Position numbers and translations under genes: made by a program. DNA of 64,000 nt, taken from NCBI RefSeq assembly GCF_000429785.1, contig NZ_AUCN01000018.1, positions 124,001 to 188,000 on the forward strand, given 5' to 3'. Numbering within the stretch: the first letter of the stretch is position 1; every line of letters starts with the position of its first letter. Below, in pieces: positions 48,895 to 56,718 of this stretch. The notes under the pieces were generated by a model. That model had not been told where the DNA came from. It made no database searches and saw only the letters and a list, made by a program, of their open reading frames with translations. Source of the DNA: Chitinibacter tainanensis DSM 15459. GTDB taxonomy: Bacteria > Pseudomonadota > Gammaproteobacteria > Burkholderiales > Chitinibacteraceae.

Positions 48895-50514
48895 TCACAC
48901 GCCTCCATCCAGCAAGCCCAACTCAGCCAGATAGCCGTTCAGGCGAGCGTCGATGGCGGCTTCTTCATCGCTCAGGGCGGCGAGCTGCGCCAGCGTGGCG
49001 GCTACGTCGACCACGTCTTCGACTTCGCCGTTGTCGATGTAGCGGGCGATGTTCAGATTGCCATCGTTGGCGCGGATTTCAGCCAGCGGCACGACGCGAC
49101 AGTAATGGTCGACTTCGGTTTGCGAGGTGAACGCAGCTTTGTGCGTGGCGCTGATGCGCGCGATGTCTTCGCTGCGCAGGCTGTTTTGCGCCTTACCCTC
49201 GGCGTAGTCGGCGCTGGCGTCGATGATGATGACTTTGTCTTTCAGCGCGGCGGGTTTGGCTTTGTTCAGCACCAGTACGCAGGCGGGAATGCCGGTGTTG
49301 TAGAACAGCGCGGATGGCAGGCCGATGATGGCTTCAATCAAATCGCCTTGCTGATTACCGCTGGCGGCATCCGTGCCAAACAGCAGGCCATCGCGGATTT
49401 TGCCTTCTTCACCACTGCGGAACAGCACGCCATGCGGCAGCACCACGCAGAGGCGGCCATTGTCTTTCAGGCTGGCGAGCATGTGCTGCACAAAGGCCAA
49501 ATCGGCGTAGCCACGCGGCGGCACGCCATAGACAAAGCGGCCATACGGGTCGCTGAGCTCTTTGTAATTGGGCGCTTTGGGCTTGGCGTTGCTTTGGCCT
49601 TGCGCGGCGGCTTCGGCGGCCAGCTCCAGCGGAGCCCACCATGCTTTGGCGGAAAACGGCGGATTGGCAATCACGCGGTCAAAGGTGCGCAGGTAGCTGC
49701 CGTTCAGGTGGCGCGGGTCGACCAGCGTGTCGCCCTTGGCAATGCCGTCGACGCTCATGTTGTGCAGGTAAAGATTAAGTTTGGCAATCGCCCAAGTGCC
49801 GAGGTTTTTCTCTTGGCCAAATAACATGACATTCGGTTTGCCCATCACCAAGCCATTGGGCTGCGCGGCAACGTGGTGCGCGCTTTCGACCAACATACCG
49901 CCACTACCACAAGTGGGGTCATACACATGCTGACCCGGCTGCGGGTCGAGAATATTCACCAACAATTGCACCACGCCCTTGGGCGTGTAGAACTCGCCGC
50001 CTTTTTTGCCTGCGTCGTCGGCAAATTGCTTAATCAGGTATTCGTAGGCGTCGCCCAGCATGTCGGCTTTGTACAGGTCGGCATTGCCGAGCTTGTACTG
50101 ATTAAAGTGGCGCAACAGACGTTGCAGCACGGCATCGGATAGCTTTTGCTTGTCGCCGTATTGCGTGGCGGTGAGTACATATTGCAGTTCGGGGTTGTAC
50201 GCCTCAATCGCGGCAAAGGCTTTATCGAGCGCCTCGCCCAAGTTTTCGGTGCGGCTAATCAGCGACGGCCAGCGGGCATCGATTGGAAACGTGCCGTGCT
50301 TTTCTTGGATTTCGTCTTCGGCTTCGCGGCCTGAGATACCCTCAGCCTCGGCCAAGGCGCGCACACGCTCTTCAAACACGTCGTTAAAGCGCTTGAGGAA
50401 CAGCAGGCCAAAAATGTAGTTTTTGAAATCGGACGAATCAATCGAACCGCGCAGAATATTGGCCGATTCCCACAGCCAAGATTCAAGGGTGTCTAGCGTT
50501 AGTTGTTCAGACAT
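48895..50514 (-). CDS. hsdM: Type I RM DNA adenine methyltransferase HsdM
   Basis: 539 aa. HsdM N-terminal helical domain ([34 protein letters not shown]), SAM-binding [13 protein letters not shown] and catalytic NPPF ([13 protein letters not shown]). It modifies N6-adenine in the site chosen by HsdS. First gene of the RM operon; 64 bp separate it from hsdS. A perfect palindrome lies upstream of its start. Confidence 0.95.
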   Translation of the reverse strand: MSEQLTLDTLESWLWESANILRGSIDSSDFKNYIFGLLFLKRFNDVFEERVRALAEAEGISGREAEDEIQEKHGTFPIDARWPSLISRTENLGEALDKAFAAIEAYNPELQYVLTATQYGDKQKLSDAVLQRLLRHFNQYKLGNADLYKADMLGDAYEYLIKQFADDAGKKGGEFYTPKGVVQLLVNILDPQPGQHVYDPTCGSGGMLVESAHHVAAQPNGLVMGKPNVMLFGQEKNLGTWAIAKLNLYLHNMSVDGIAKGDTLVDPRHLNGSYLRTFDRVIANPPFSAKAWWAPLELAAEAAAQGQSNAKPKAPNYKELSDPYGRFVYGVPPRGYADLAFVQHMLASLKDNGRLCVVLPHGVLFRSGEEGKIRDGLLFGTDAASGNQQGDLIEAIIGLPSALFYNTGIPACVLVLNKAKPAALKDKVIIIDASADYAEGKAQNSLRSEDIARISATHKAAFTSQTEVDHYCRVVPLAEIRANDGNLNIARYIDNGEVEDVVDVAATLAQLAALSDEEAAIDARLNGYLAELGLLDGGV

Positions 50515-50905
50515 GGGTCACTTTGCAAAATCAATGCCGCCCAGCGCAGCGCTGAGCGTGAAAAATGGGTGGTCAGCATGATGCTGACGCGAAGGTGACA
50601 TATTAATAGATTCGGACGTGAGAGGGTTGACGATTTGCCGATTCTTGTTCAATTTTTCCATCTCAAATCATCGAAGGTCACCAGCCAGCATTCCAATTTT
50701 GCTACAGCCGGATATGGGATTGCTGCCAGTTTTGATTGGTGGATTTAAACTCTTGATAAGACCCACTCTAGGTCAATGACAGGAAGTTGTGATGTCTTTA
50801 ATCTTGCCATTAACATTAAGAATACTGCCCCTCATAGACCACTACTTGAGAATGCACAATTTATACTAGCAATAAAAATAAATTAATAAACAAAAGGAAT
50901 AATTA
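50515..50905. other. Intergenic region upstream of hsdM
   Basis: No gene seen. It holds the palindrome at 50572-50588 and AT-rich sequence (TATTAATA near 50601) that may contain the hsdM promoter; further right it becomes the promoter region of the divergent 205-aa gene. Confidence 0.5.
50572..50588. promoter_or_regulatory. 17-bp perfect palindrome before hsdM (candidate operator)
   Basis: GTCAGCATGATGCTGAC, two 8-bp arms around one base, 58 bp upstream of the hsdM ATG. A TATTAAT that could be a -10 lies just upstream, placing the palindrome in the early transcribed region. A repressor site for the RM operon is inferred. Confidence 0.5.
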
Positions 50906-51523
50906 ATGTCCAAATCCTGGGAAAAGACCGTAGAATATAAGTTTATAATAGATGCAAACAGTGCAGGCTTATTCGAAAATGTCACACCTTTAGATGGCAA
51001 TGCAGAACAAGCAATGGCAGATGCTATATTTTTAAATTCCGCATACTTTGTTCTGATAGAATTCAAATACTGCAATAAAGGATTTACCAGAGACTATGAA
51101 GAAAAATGGGCGAGCGAACTCAATGTAAAAGAAATAGGAGAATTTCTATCCACAATACATAAACCTACCCCATATTATTTCGTGTTCTTTCATCTTGAGC
51201 AAAATCACCAACCCAAATTGCACACCGTTAAATATTTCTCTCAAGAAGATACAGAAGACGAACCCCTTGGAATTTTGAAGCATTCAGACAAATATGGACT
51301 CAAGAAAGATGACTTCATAGATTTTATGACAAACATGGCTTTATACCGCAAAGGTTCAGGTGTTAGTAGCGGAGGTGGTGGTATGATTTATGGCATCTCA
51401 AATGAAGGTAAAATCACAGGGTCTTTTTCCGAAACGGAGTTTATGGAAATAATAAACAGAAAACTAATGCCCCCCGCACCACCGCCACCAGCGTCATCAC
51501 CATCACCATCACCATCACCATAA
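50906..51523 (+). CDS. Unknown protein with PD-(D/E)XK-like core and Pro/Ser tail
   Basis: 205 aa, with AAAAGGA before the ATG. Glu10, Asp39 (MADAIFL) and Glu52-x-Lys54 (YFVLIEFKYC) have the layout of a PD-(D/E)XK nuclease. The C-terminus ends in a low-complexity PPAPPPPASSPSPSPSP tail encoded by a CATCAC hexanucleotide repeat (about 51493-51522). AT-rich and monocistronic, divergent from hsdM. No named family recognised. Confidence 0.6.
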   Translation: MSKSWEKTVEYKFIIDANSAGLFENVTPLDGNAEQAMADAIFLNSAYFVLIEFKYCNKGFTRDYEEKWASELNVKEIGEFLSTIHKPTPYYFVFFHLEQNHQPKLHTVKYFSQEDTEDEPLGILKHSDKYGLKKDDFIDFMTNMALYRKGSGVSSGGGGMIYGISNEGKITGSFSETEFMEIINRKLMPPAPPPPASSPSPSPSP

Positions 51524-51809
51524 ATAGAGAATTCTAATTGGCGACAACAATGCGATTAACCAATCTTGTAGATTCGGCCTGTCAATTTTCTTAATACAGC
51601 CAATGATTTTTTGATTCAATAGACTATATAGCTCAATTCTTAAAACTATACTCTAGGTCCATTAAACTTCATGATGAGCATCAAAACATTTAGCGCGGAA
51701 AATGGCAGGTTTCTCGTATAAGCCTGCAAATATTCGTAATATCGAAAAAACGTGTTAAGGCATATGTAAAAATGCTTGTACGAGCACTGATGGTTAAAGA
51801 CTTAGAGGT

Positions 51810-52250
51810 TCAAACACTTCTTTTTTGACTCCTAACAATCTTGTAATTTTCTTTCTTCACCGCATTAAGCACGATAGCGGCTGCAGCAGCCATATCATAG
51901 GTCTTGCCTTCAATCATAACTTCATCCATCACGCAAACCACATTGTCGCCAAAAACGTTAAAGCTGGCACCTTCCGTCTTTGCATAGTCGAGAACATGCA
52001 AAATAGCACTATAGATACATCGTACTTCACACCTGTCATCATCTAGGTTGGTGTAGACCAACATCCGATTTTCTTTTTCGAAGTAAATTGCAAACACCTC
52101 GGGAGAGCCAATTACGTTAAGGCCTCCCGCTCTGAAAAAGTTATACAAAAGCTCTCTAGAACAAAGTTCAGCTATTTCATCAATCGCACTCTGGAGAACG
52201 ACATCCTTGTTCTGAGCTTTGGCGGGGCTACTTTCCTGTTGATTCATCAT
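51810..52250 (-). CDS. Hypothetical protein
   Basis: 146 aa, starting MMNQQESSPAKAQNKD. Mixed alpha/beta composition with a conserved-looking core (FFRAGGLNVIGSPEVFAIYFEKENRMLVYTNLDDDRCEVRCIYSAILHVLDYA). No family recognised. AAAGGCGACATG supports the start. It is convergent with nothing on its 3' side but a 286-bp AT-rich spacer, and divergent from the XRE regulator. Confidence 0.6.
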   Translation of the reverse strand: MMNQQESSPAKAQNKDVVLQSAIDEIAELCSRELLYNFFRAGGLNVIGSPEVFAIYFEKENRMLVYTNLDDDRCEVRCIYSAILHVLDYAKTEGASFNVFGDNVVCVMDEVMIEGKTYDMAAAAAIVLNAVKKENYKIVRSQKRSV

Positions 52251-52353
52251 GTCGCCTTTGTAAGGTGCCTTATGCTCTCAATCCGAAATCATCCTGCACT
52301 TAACTCGCTTAAATGCAGTTTTATGGTATACGAGCACAATATTCGATTATAGG

Positions 52354-52372
52354 ATAGTCTATTTTGGACTAT
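52354..52372. promoter_or_regulatory. Inverted repeat before XRE regulator (candidate operator)
   Basis: ATAGTC (52354-52359) and GACTAT (52367-52372) are perfect inverted arms with a 7-bp spacer, 46 bp before the regulator start, overlapping an AT-rich promoter-like region. Autoregulation by the XRE protein is inferred. Confidence 0.5.
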
Positions 52373-52417
52373 TTTCGGGCGGCCTTCAAGCTGTCAGCTA
52401 TCCAAAAAGGGCAGCTG

Positions 52418-52663
52418 ATGGAAAAGACTATCTACACGACTGAATACACCACATTCCTTGAAGCGTTGCGCCGCGCGCGTGAGCACGCCGGTCTAACCCA
52501 AGTAGAATTTGCAGCTCGGCTGAACGTGACACAATCGTTTGTGAGTAAGTGCGAGCGCGGAGAGCGGCGATTAGATATTGTGGAACTGAGACACTGGTGT
52601 AAGGCGTTGGGTATAACGTTAGCGCAGTTCTTAGCTACCTACGATGTGATGTGCAACAACTAA
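52418..52663 (+). CDS. XRE-family helix-turn-helix regulator
   Basis: 81 aa from ATG 52418 (AAAGGG upstream; frame open further). The HTH is clear: FLEALRRAREHAGLTQVEFAARLNVTQSFVSKCERGERRLDIVELRHWCKALG. Such small Cro/C-protein-like regulators often control RM genes. Last intact gene of the island, with its own operator-like repeat. Confidence 0.88.
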   Translation: MEKTIYTTEYTTFLEALRRAREHAGLTQVEFAARLNVTQSFVSKCERGERRLDIVELRHWCKALGITLAQFLATYDVMCNN

Positions 52664-52844
52664 CCATCCAGATGCATATTAGGAAAGACAAAAAACAGCT
52701 CCAAGGCTTGATTTTGTTTGGTTTTGAGCGCAAATATCATAAGGCGCATCTAGTTGCATGCGTAGAGAATCATCGCAATAACTTGCTACAGCAGGATTTT
52801 GGCGACTAAGGCCATCGGTCAATTTTGTTTTAACCTAATATAAT
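52664..52844. other. Right end of island
   Basis: Contains one small open frame (52672-52809, 45 codons) with no ribosome site and no similarity I recognise. TAACCTAAT (52831-52839) near the junction is an inverted match to AGGTTA at the left end. Confidence 0.4.
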
Positions 52845-52869
52845 GGTTCGATTCCCATCGCCCGCTCCA
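52845..52869 (+). pseudogene. tRNA-Gly(CCC), displaced 3' part
   Basis: GGTTCGATTCCCAT completes the T arm and CGCCCGC pairs perfectly with the acceptor GCGGGCG at 29708-29714; TCCA ends the tRNA. Joining 29708-29760 to 52850-52869 gives one normal tRNA-Gly(CCC) with encoded CCA. Confidence 0.9.
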
Positions 52870-52876
52870 GATCAAA

Positions 52877-52908
52877 CAAAAAGCCCATGTTCGCATGGGC
52901 TTTTTGTT
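52877..52908 (+). terminator. Terminator of the original tRNA-Gly gene
   Basis: AAAAAGCCCATG and CATGGGCTTTTT around TTCG, followed by GTTTG. It lies 7 bp after the displaced 3' tRNA end, so it belonged to the tRNA transcript before the insertion. Confidence 0.85.
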
Positions 52909-53056
52909 TGCCGATGGTTTCTGTACTTGCCCGTACGACTGGTGCCAAAGCTCAGCTAGCCGCCATTAGCCCGCCGTACATCATTCGCCCCCCCACTTAG
53001 CTATTTACCTACAATGTCTAATTACACGTTCAAGCGGCATCATATCTACGCCAAAC

Positions 53057-53071
53057 TAGACGACTGGTCTA
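53057..53071. promoter_or_regulatory. TetR-type palindrome before SDR gene
   Basis: TAGACGACTGGTCTA: arms TAGAC/GTCTA with a 5-bp centre, 45 bp before the SDR start. The layout resembles operators of TetR/NemR-type repressors. No TetR gene is adjacent. Confidence 0.5.
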
Positions 53072-53115
53072 ATAGAATAATGACTTGATGATTGATTAAT
53101 GCAAAGGAGCCAATC

Positions 53116-53832
53116 ATGAACAACATTAATTTAGCTGGGCAACAGATCGTGATTTTAGGGGGTAGCTCGGGTTTGGGCCTGGCCCCTGCGCAGCGTGCGA
53201 TTGATCAGGGGGCTCGTGTGCATATCGGCGCGCGCAATGCAGCACAATTGCAAACAGTGCTACAGCAACTTGGCCCACAGGCCAGCGGCGATGTCTTGGA
53301 GATAAGTGATGAAGCTTCAATCAAAGCTTTCTTTGCCAAGCTCACCCAGCTTGATCATCTGGTCATTACCGCGGCCAATAATGCGCCGGGCCTACTGCTG
53401 GATACTCCAGTCGAACAGCTGCGCATTAGCATGGATGCCCGTTTTTGGGGGGCGGTGCGCGCTATTCAGGCGGCGGCGCCCAAAATGCCCGCGCACGGCT
53501 CGATTGTGCTGACCTCGGGCATGATCAACCAACGCCCACGCCCCGGCATGGCCATCGTGGCCGCGGCCGCCAGCGCGGTGGAAAGTTTGGCGCAATCCTT
53601 GGTCGCCGAGCTCGCACCGCGGCGGATTAATGTGATTAGCCCGGGCCCCATGCAAACCCCTTTGCTACAAAGCGCAATGAATACAGCCCAGCTCAAGCAG
53701 CTGGCACAGCAACAGCCCTTGCAACGCATCGGCGATAGTGACGACTACGCGCAGGCGGCCCTGTTTGCGCTTAACAATCCTTACCTGAACGGCAGTACTA
53801 TTCAGCTGAATGGCGGCGCAGCCTGGGTATGA
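53116..53832 (+). CDS. SDR-family protein lacking the YxxxK catalytic pair
   Basis: 238 aa from ATG 53116 (AAAGGAG upstream). The Rossmann fold is intact: VILGGSSGLGLA, ITAANNAPG in place of NNAG, and INVISPGPMQTPL. The active-site segment reads TSGMINQRPRPGMAIVAAAASAVESL: the Tyr and Lys of the classical YxxxK are replaced by hydrophobic residues, so classical oxidoreductase chemistry is doubtful. Some SDR subfamilies share this and bind NAD(P) as regulators or with altered chemistry. Possibly TetR-regulated. Confidence 0.85.
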   Translation: MNNINLAGQQIVILGGSSGLGLAPAQRAIDQGARVHIGARNAAQLQTVLQQLGPQASGDVLEISDEASIKAFFAKLTQLDHLVITAANNAPGLLLDTPVEQLRISMDARFWGAVRAIQAAAPKMPAHGSIVLTSGMINQRPRPGMAIVAAAASAVESLAQSLVAELAPRRINVISPGPMQTPLLQSAMNTAQLKQLAQQQPLQRIGDSDDYAQAALFALNNPYLNGSTIQLNGGAAWV

Positions 53833-53958
53833 ATTGGGCCGACGCTGTGGTTTATCTGCAGCAAGCATGCTGTTTACCACCGCTCACGGCACTAAACCGC
53901 CGCCAGCGTAGCGCACCCATGCAGGTGCACTGCGCCAGTGGCGTCAGTTAGCTTGGTG

Positions 53959-54405
53959 TTAACTGTGAACAGCCGGCATCACCACCGCTTGCGTACCCTG
54001 CCCCAGTACAGTGCCACCCTGCTCAGCCGCATATTGTGCTGCGCTGTGGTGATCTGCAAACCAGAGTTTGAGCTGGCCAGCACCGCTGGCCATAAATTGG
54101 GCCGCCTGCAATTGCGGCGCGGCGCCCTGCTGCAAAACGGGGCGAAAAGCTTCCCAGCTGGCAAAACCGGCCTCCAGCGCGAGCATGCGCAGTACATGCT
54201 TGCGCTGTACCGTGTGGCGCTGCTGAAATAGCTGCGGTAAAGTCGGCTGGCCGCACACTCCAGCGTGTAAAATCCGGCGCAAAATCGGTAAAGCCAGCGC
54301 CGGCGAATCGGACTGCGCCGCGCGGTGATATTGCCGGGCCTGGCGCAAATAAAATTGCACGGCGGCCGAGTCGGGGGATGAAGGGGTTAAATCTGCATTG
54401 GGCAT
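53959..54405 (-). CDS. Hypothetical protein
   Basis: 148 aa with AAGGAG 5 bases before ATG 54405, so likely translated. N-terminal half is helical (AVQFYLRQARQYHRAAQ; LPILRRILHAG), with RKHVLRMLALEAGFASWEAFRPVLQ in the middle. No function assigned. Its 3' end lies 126 bp from the SDR stop, convergent. Confidence 0.65.
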   Translation of the reverse strand: MPNADLTPSSPDSAAVQFYLRQARQYHRAAQSDSPALALPILRRILHAGVCGQPTLPQLFQQRHTVQRKHVLRMLALEAGFASWEAFRPVLQQGAAPQLQAAQFMASGAGQLKLWFADHHSAAQYAAEQGGTVLGQGTQAVVMPAVHS

Positions 54406-54633
54406 ACCAGCTCCTTAAATAGTGGCCATCTCGCTGTGAGCCACGGAGGGTATGCAAGCTAAAGGCTTGCGCAAAAAAGCAGGTGTTTGCACTTTCGCGA
54501 GTTGGGCGTCCAGTCAGCCCATGCGTATGGTAATCAATTGCCGGCGCAAAGCAAAGTGCCACGCGATAATTCTTCCCCAGCCGTGTTTGCAGAGCGTATG
54601 ATATAGAACATTCGTTCACCCCATTTTGCCATC

Positions 54634-55815
54634 ATGCCTACACCCCATCTGCGGCAACTGGCGCTCAGCGCCCAAGGGCTGAGCTCGCCCAATCCATTCG
54701 GCACGGGTCTGGCCGGCACGCAGGCAGCGATTGAGCACCTGGGCTATGTGCAGATCGACACGATTGCCGTGATCGAGCGCGCTCACCATCACGTACTATG
54801 GACGCGCGTGGCGGATTACTCGCCACAATGGCTTAATCAGCTGGTAGCGAGCGGCCAGATTTTTGAATACTGGTTTCACGCGGCGGCCTATCTGCCGATG
54901 CGCGATTACCGGTTTGCCCAGCATCGGATGGGACTAGTGCGCGATGGCCTGTGGCAGGCCTACCGCGATGTCCCCACCGCGCTATTGCAGGAAATACGCC
55001 AGAAAATCGCGCTGGCCGGGCCACTAAGCACCCGAGCGCTAAATCAGGGTCACGGCAAAAGCCAAGGCTGGTGGGATTGGGGCCCGGCCAAACGCGCGAT
55101 TGAAAAGCTGTTTCTGCGCGGTGAGGTGATGGTGCGCGAGCGGCAAGGCATGGAAAAGATCTATGACCTCACCGAGCGCGTGCTCCCTGCGGGTGTCGAT
55201 ACCCGCGCGCCCAGCCGGGCAGAATATGCCGAGTATCTGTTTGCGCTGTATCTGCGTAATCAGGCGGTAATCACGCTCAAGCAACTGAATCATTTGCAAG
55301 CCGATCGACACATCAAGGCCTTGCTGCAAGAACAGCTGGCCGCCGCCGTCCACGACGGCCGGGTGCAGCCGCTCACCGATACCCACTCAACCCAACAAAA
55401 AACCCCATGGGGGTATGTTAATACCGCTCATCATTATCAAGAATCTGCCAGCAATACCCAACCCCAGCTTTATCTACTCTCGCCATTTGATAACGCCATC
55501 ATTCACCGCGAACGCCTGCAGCAGCTGTTTGGCTTTCAGTACACCTTGGAATGCTATGTGCCCGCGGCCAAGCGGCAGTTTGGGTATTTTTGTTTGCCGA
55601 TTTTGTATGGCCACGATTTTGTCGGCCGGCTGGATTGCAAAGCGCATCGGCGTGAAGCCCGCCTAGAAATACTGAGCCTGCACCTGAGCGCCGACTTCCA
55701 AGCCGACGCCGCTTTTAGCCAGGCGCTGCGTGCGCGCCTGCAGGATTTGGCGGCATTTAATCAGTGCCAAGTGGTGGACGAGCGGGCGATTACTGCCCAG
55801 TTAGCGCGCCTGTAG
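54634..55815 (+). CDS. ycaQ: YcaQ/AlkX-type DNA glycosylase (winged-helix HTH_42)
   Basis: 393 aa of the YcaQ family, which excises bases in interstrand crosslinks and other bulky alkyl lesions. The catalytic Q-I-D motif is in LGYVQIDTIAVIERAHHHVLWTRV, followed by the conserved IFEYWFHAAAYLPM and further winged-helix repeats. Normal length. Monocistronic; downstream a hairpin terminates the convergent gene. Confidence 0.9.
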   Translation: MPTPHLRQLALSAQGLSSPNPFGTGLAGTQAAIEHLGYVQIDTIAVIERAHHHVLWTRVADYSPQWLNQLVASGQIFEYWFHAAAYLPMRDYRFAQHRMGLVRDGLWQAYRDVPTALLQEIRQKIALAGPLSTRALNQGHGKSQGWWDWGPAKRAIEKLFLRGEVMVRERQGMEKIYDLTERVLPAGVDTRAPSRAEYAEYLFALYLRNQAVITLKQLNHLQADRHIKALLQEQLAAAVHDGRVQPLTDTHSTQQKTPWGYVNTAHHYQESASNTQPQLYLLSPFDNAIIHRERLQQLFGFQYTLECYVPAAKRQFGYFCLPILYGHDFVGRLDCKAHRREARLEILSLHLSADFQADAAFSQALRARLQDLAAFNQCQVVDERAITAQLARL

Positions 55816-55821
55816 TGCGAA

Positions 55822-55850
55822 TAAAAAAGGCCAAGCATGAGCTTGGCCTG
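55822..55850 (-). terminator. Intrinsic terminator of DUF3313-like gene
   Basis: AGGCCAAGC and GCTTGGCCT around ATGA; on the minus strand it is followed by TTTTTTATT. Lies between two convergent genes. Confidence 0.8.
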
Positions 55851-55895
55851 CTGGGTACCGCGGGCGATGGGTTCGCGGCTTCAAATTGTGACCGC

Positions 55896-56597
55896 TTACG
55901 CTGCTTTGCCCATGGCTTTGGCCAGCTGGGCAGCGGATTTTTTGGTGAGTTTATCGATTTCACGCTCCAGATAATCCAGCGTAATGGCTTTGTCTTTCAC
56001 CTTGGTTTTGCGGGTTTCTTTCAGATGCACCGTGCCGGCCAACAGCTCACCGCTGCTGGCGTCTTCCAGCTGCGCCATGGTCCCCACGCGCACCAGATAC
56101 GGCTCTTTGCCGACCGCCATTTTGGCGATATTGATGGCGGCTTTGGCGGGCAGCACATCAATCAGATCCAGCCCCGGGCGGGTTTGCGCCAGCCCTGTTA
56201 CCGCAAAACGCAGGCGCAGGGTGTTGGCATCGGCGGTTTCTACCACTTTAATGCCCTGCTTTTGTAATTCGATGCTAAGTTTGGCTTTGAAGTAATTGGC
56301 AATCTTGCTGGCCTCGTTCGGTTGCAGCAGCTCCCATTCCTGATTATCGCCCTGACGCAAAAACAGGGGCGCTTCCACAATCACTTGCTGATAGCTCGGC
56401 AGGCTCACGCCGGGCTTGAGATACACGCGCTGGCTGGGGTCTTTGGCATCAAGCTGATAAGCCGAAAGCGGAATGGTAAATAGATTATCGCGAACGGCGC
56501 TGGTAGCGCTGCTGGCGGCGGCCGTGTTTTCGGCCCAAACCGCTGGGGTGGTCAATAAGGCTGCGGCCAGCATGGCGGCGGTGAAGATCGGTTTCAT
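55896..56597 (-). CDS. Exported DUF3313-like protein
   Basis: 233 aa from ATG 56597 (GGGA upstream). A clear signal peptide (MKPIFTAAMLAAALLTTPAVWA) predicts a periplasmic protein. The body (YLKPGVSLPSYQQVIVEAP, LRLRFAVTGLAQTRPG, SGELLAGTVHLKETRKTKVK) resembles the DUF3313 family, whose role is unknown. No lipobox. It lies downstream of the PatB/MalY gene. Confidence 0.75.
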   Translation of the reverse strand: MKPIFTAAMLAAALLTTPAVWAENTAAASSATSAVRDNLFTIPLSAYQLDAKDPSQRVYLKPGVSLPSYQQVIVEAPLFLRQGDNQEWELLQPNEASKIANYFKAKLSIELQKQGIKVVETADANTLRLRFAVTGLAQTRPGLDLIDVLPAKAAINIAKMAVGKEPYLVRVGTMAQLEDASSGELLAGTVHLKETRKTKVKDKAITLDYLEREIDKLTKKSAAQLAKAMGKAA

Positions 56598-56718
56598 CGT
56601 GGTATCCCTGTAGTTTTCAAACAAGATGATGGTCAGCGCCAGAGTGGCACGCACGTAAGTCGGTATGATGGGTTTTAAGTTCATTGTCAATTTTACCCAA
56701 GCACCCGGGCCACCGGCG

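Larger units (their letters stand above)
29761..52844. mobile_element. 23-kb defence island integrated inside a tRNA-Gly(CCC) gene
   Basis: The two parts of one tRNA gene bracket this segment, sharing GGTTC at the junction (29756-29760 and 52845-52849). Inside are a complete tRNA-Gly, a three-gene recombinase set next to the left end, a CBASS operon, a type I RM operon and accessory genes. AGGTTA occurs near both ends in inverted orientation, 7 and 8 bp from GGTTC, a possible recombinase core site. Base composition changes sharply: AT-rich at the recombinases and right end, GC-rich in CBASS. No conjugation, phage or transposase genes are seen, so mobility rests on the recombinase trio. Confidence 0.88.

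Noticed and set aside
49105..49824. 239-codon plus-strand ORF
   Set aside because: Antisense to hsdM, which has intact SAM and NPPF motifs.
52672..52809. 45-codon ORF at the right end of the island
   Set aside because: It starts with ATG but has no ribosome site and no recognisable sequence; cannot be separated from chance.
29761..52844. CRISPR array or prophage in the island
   Set aside because: No regularly spaced direct repeats, cas genes, capsid, tail or terminase genes were seen; the element is explained by the recombinase trio.
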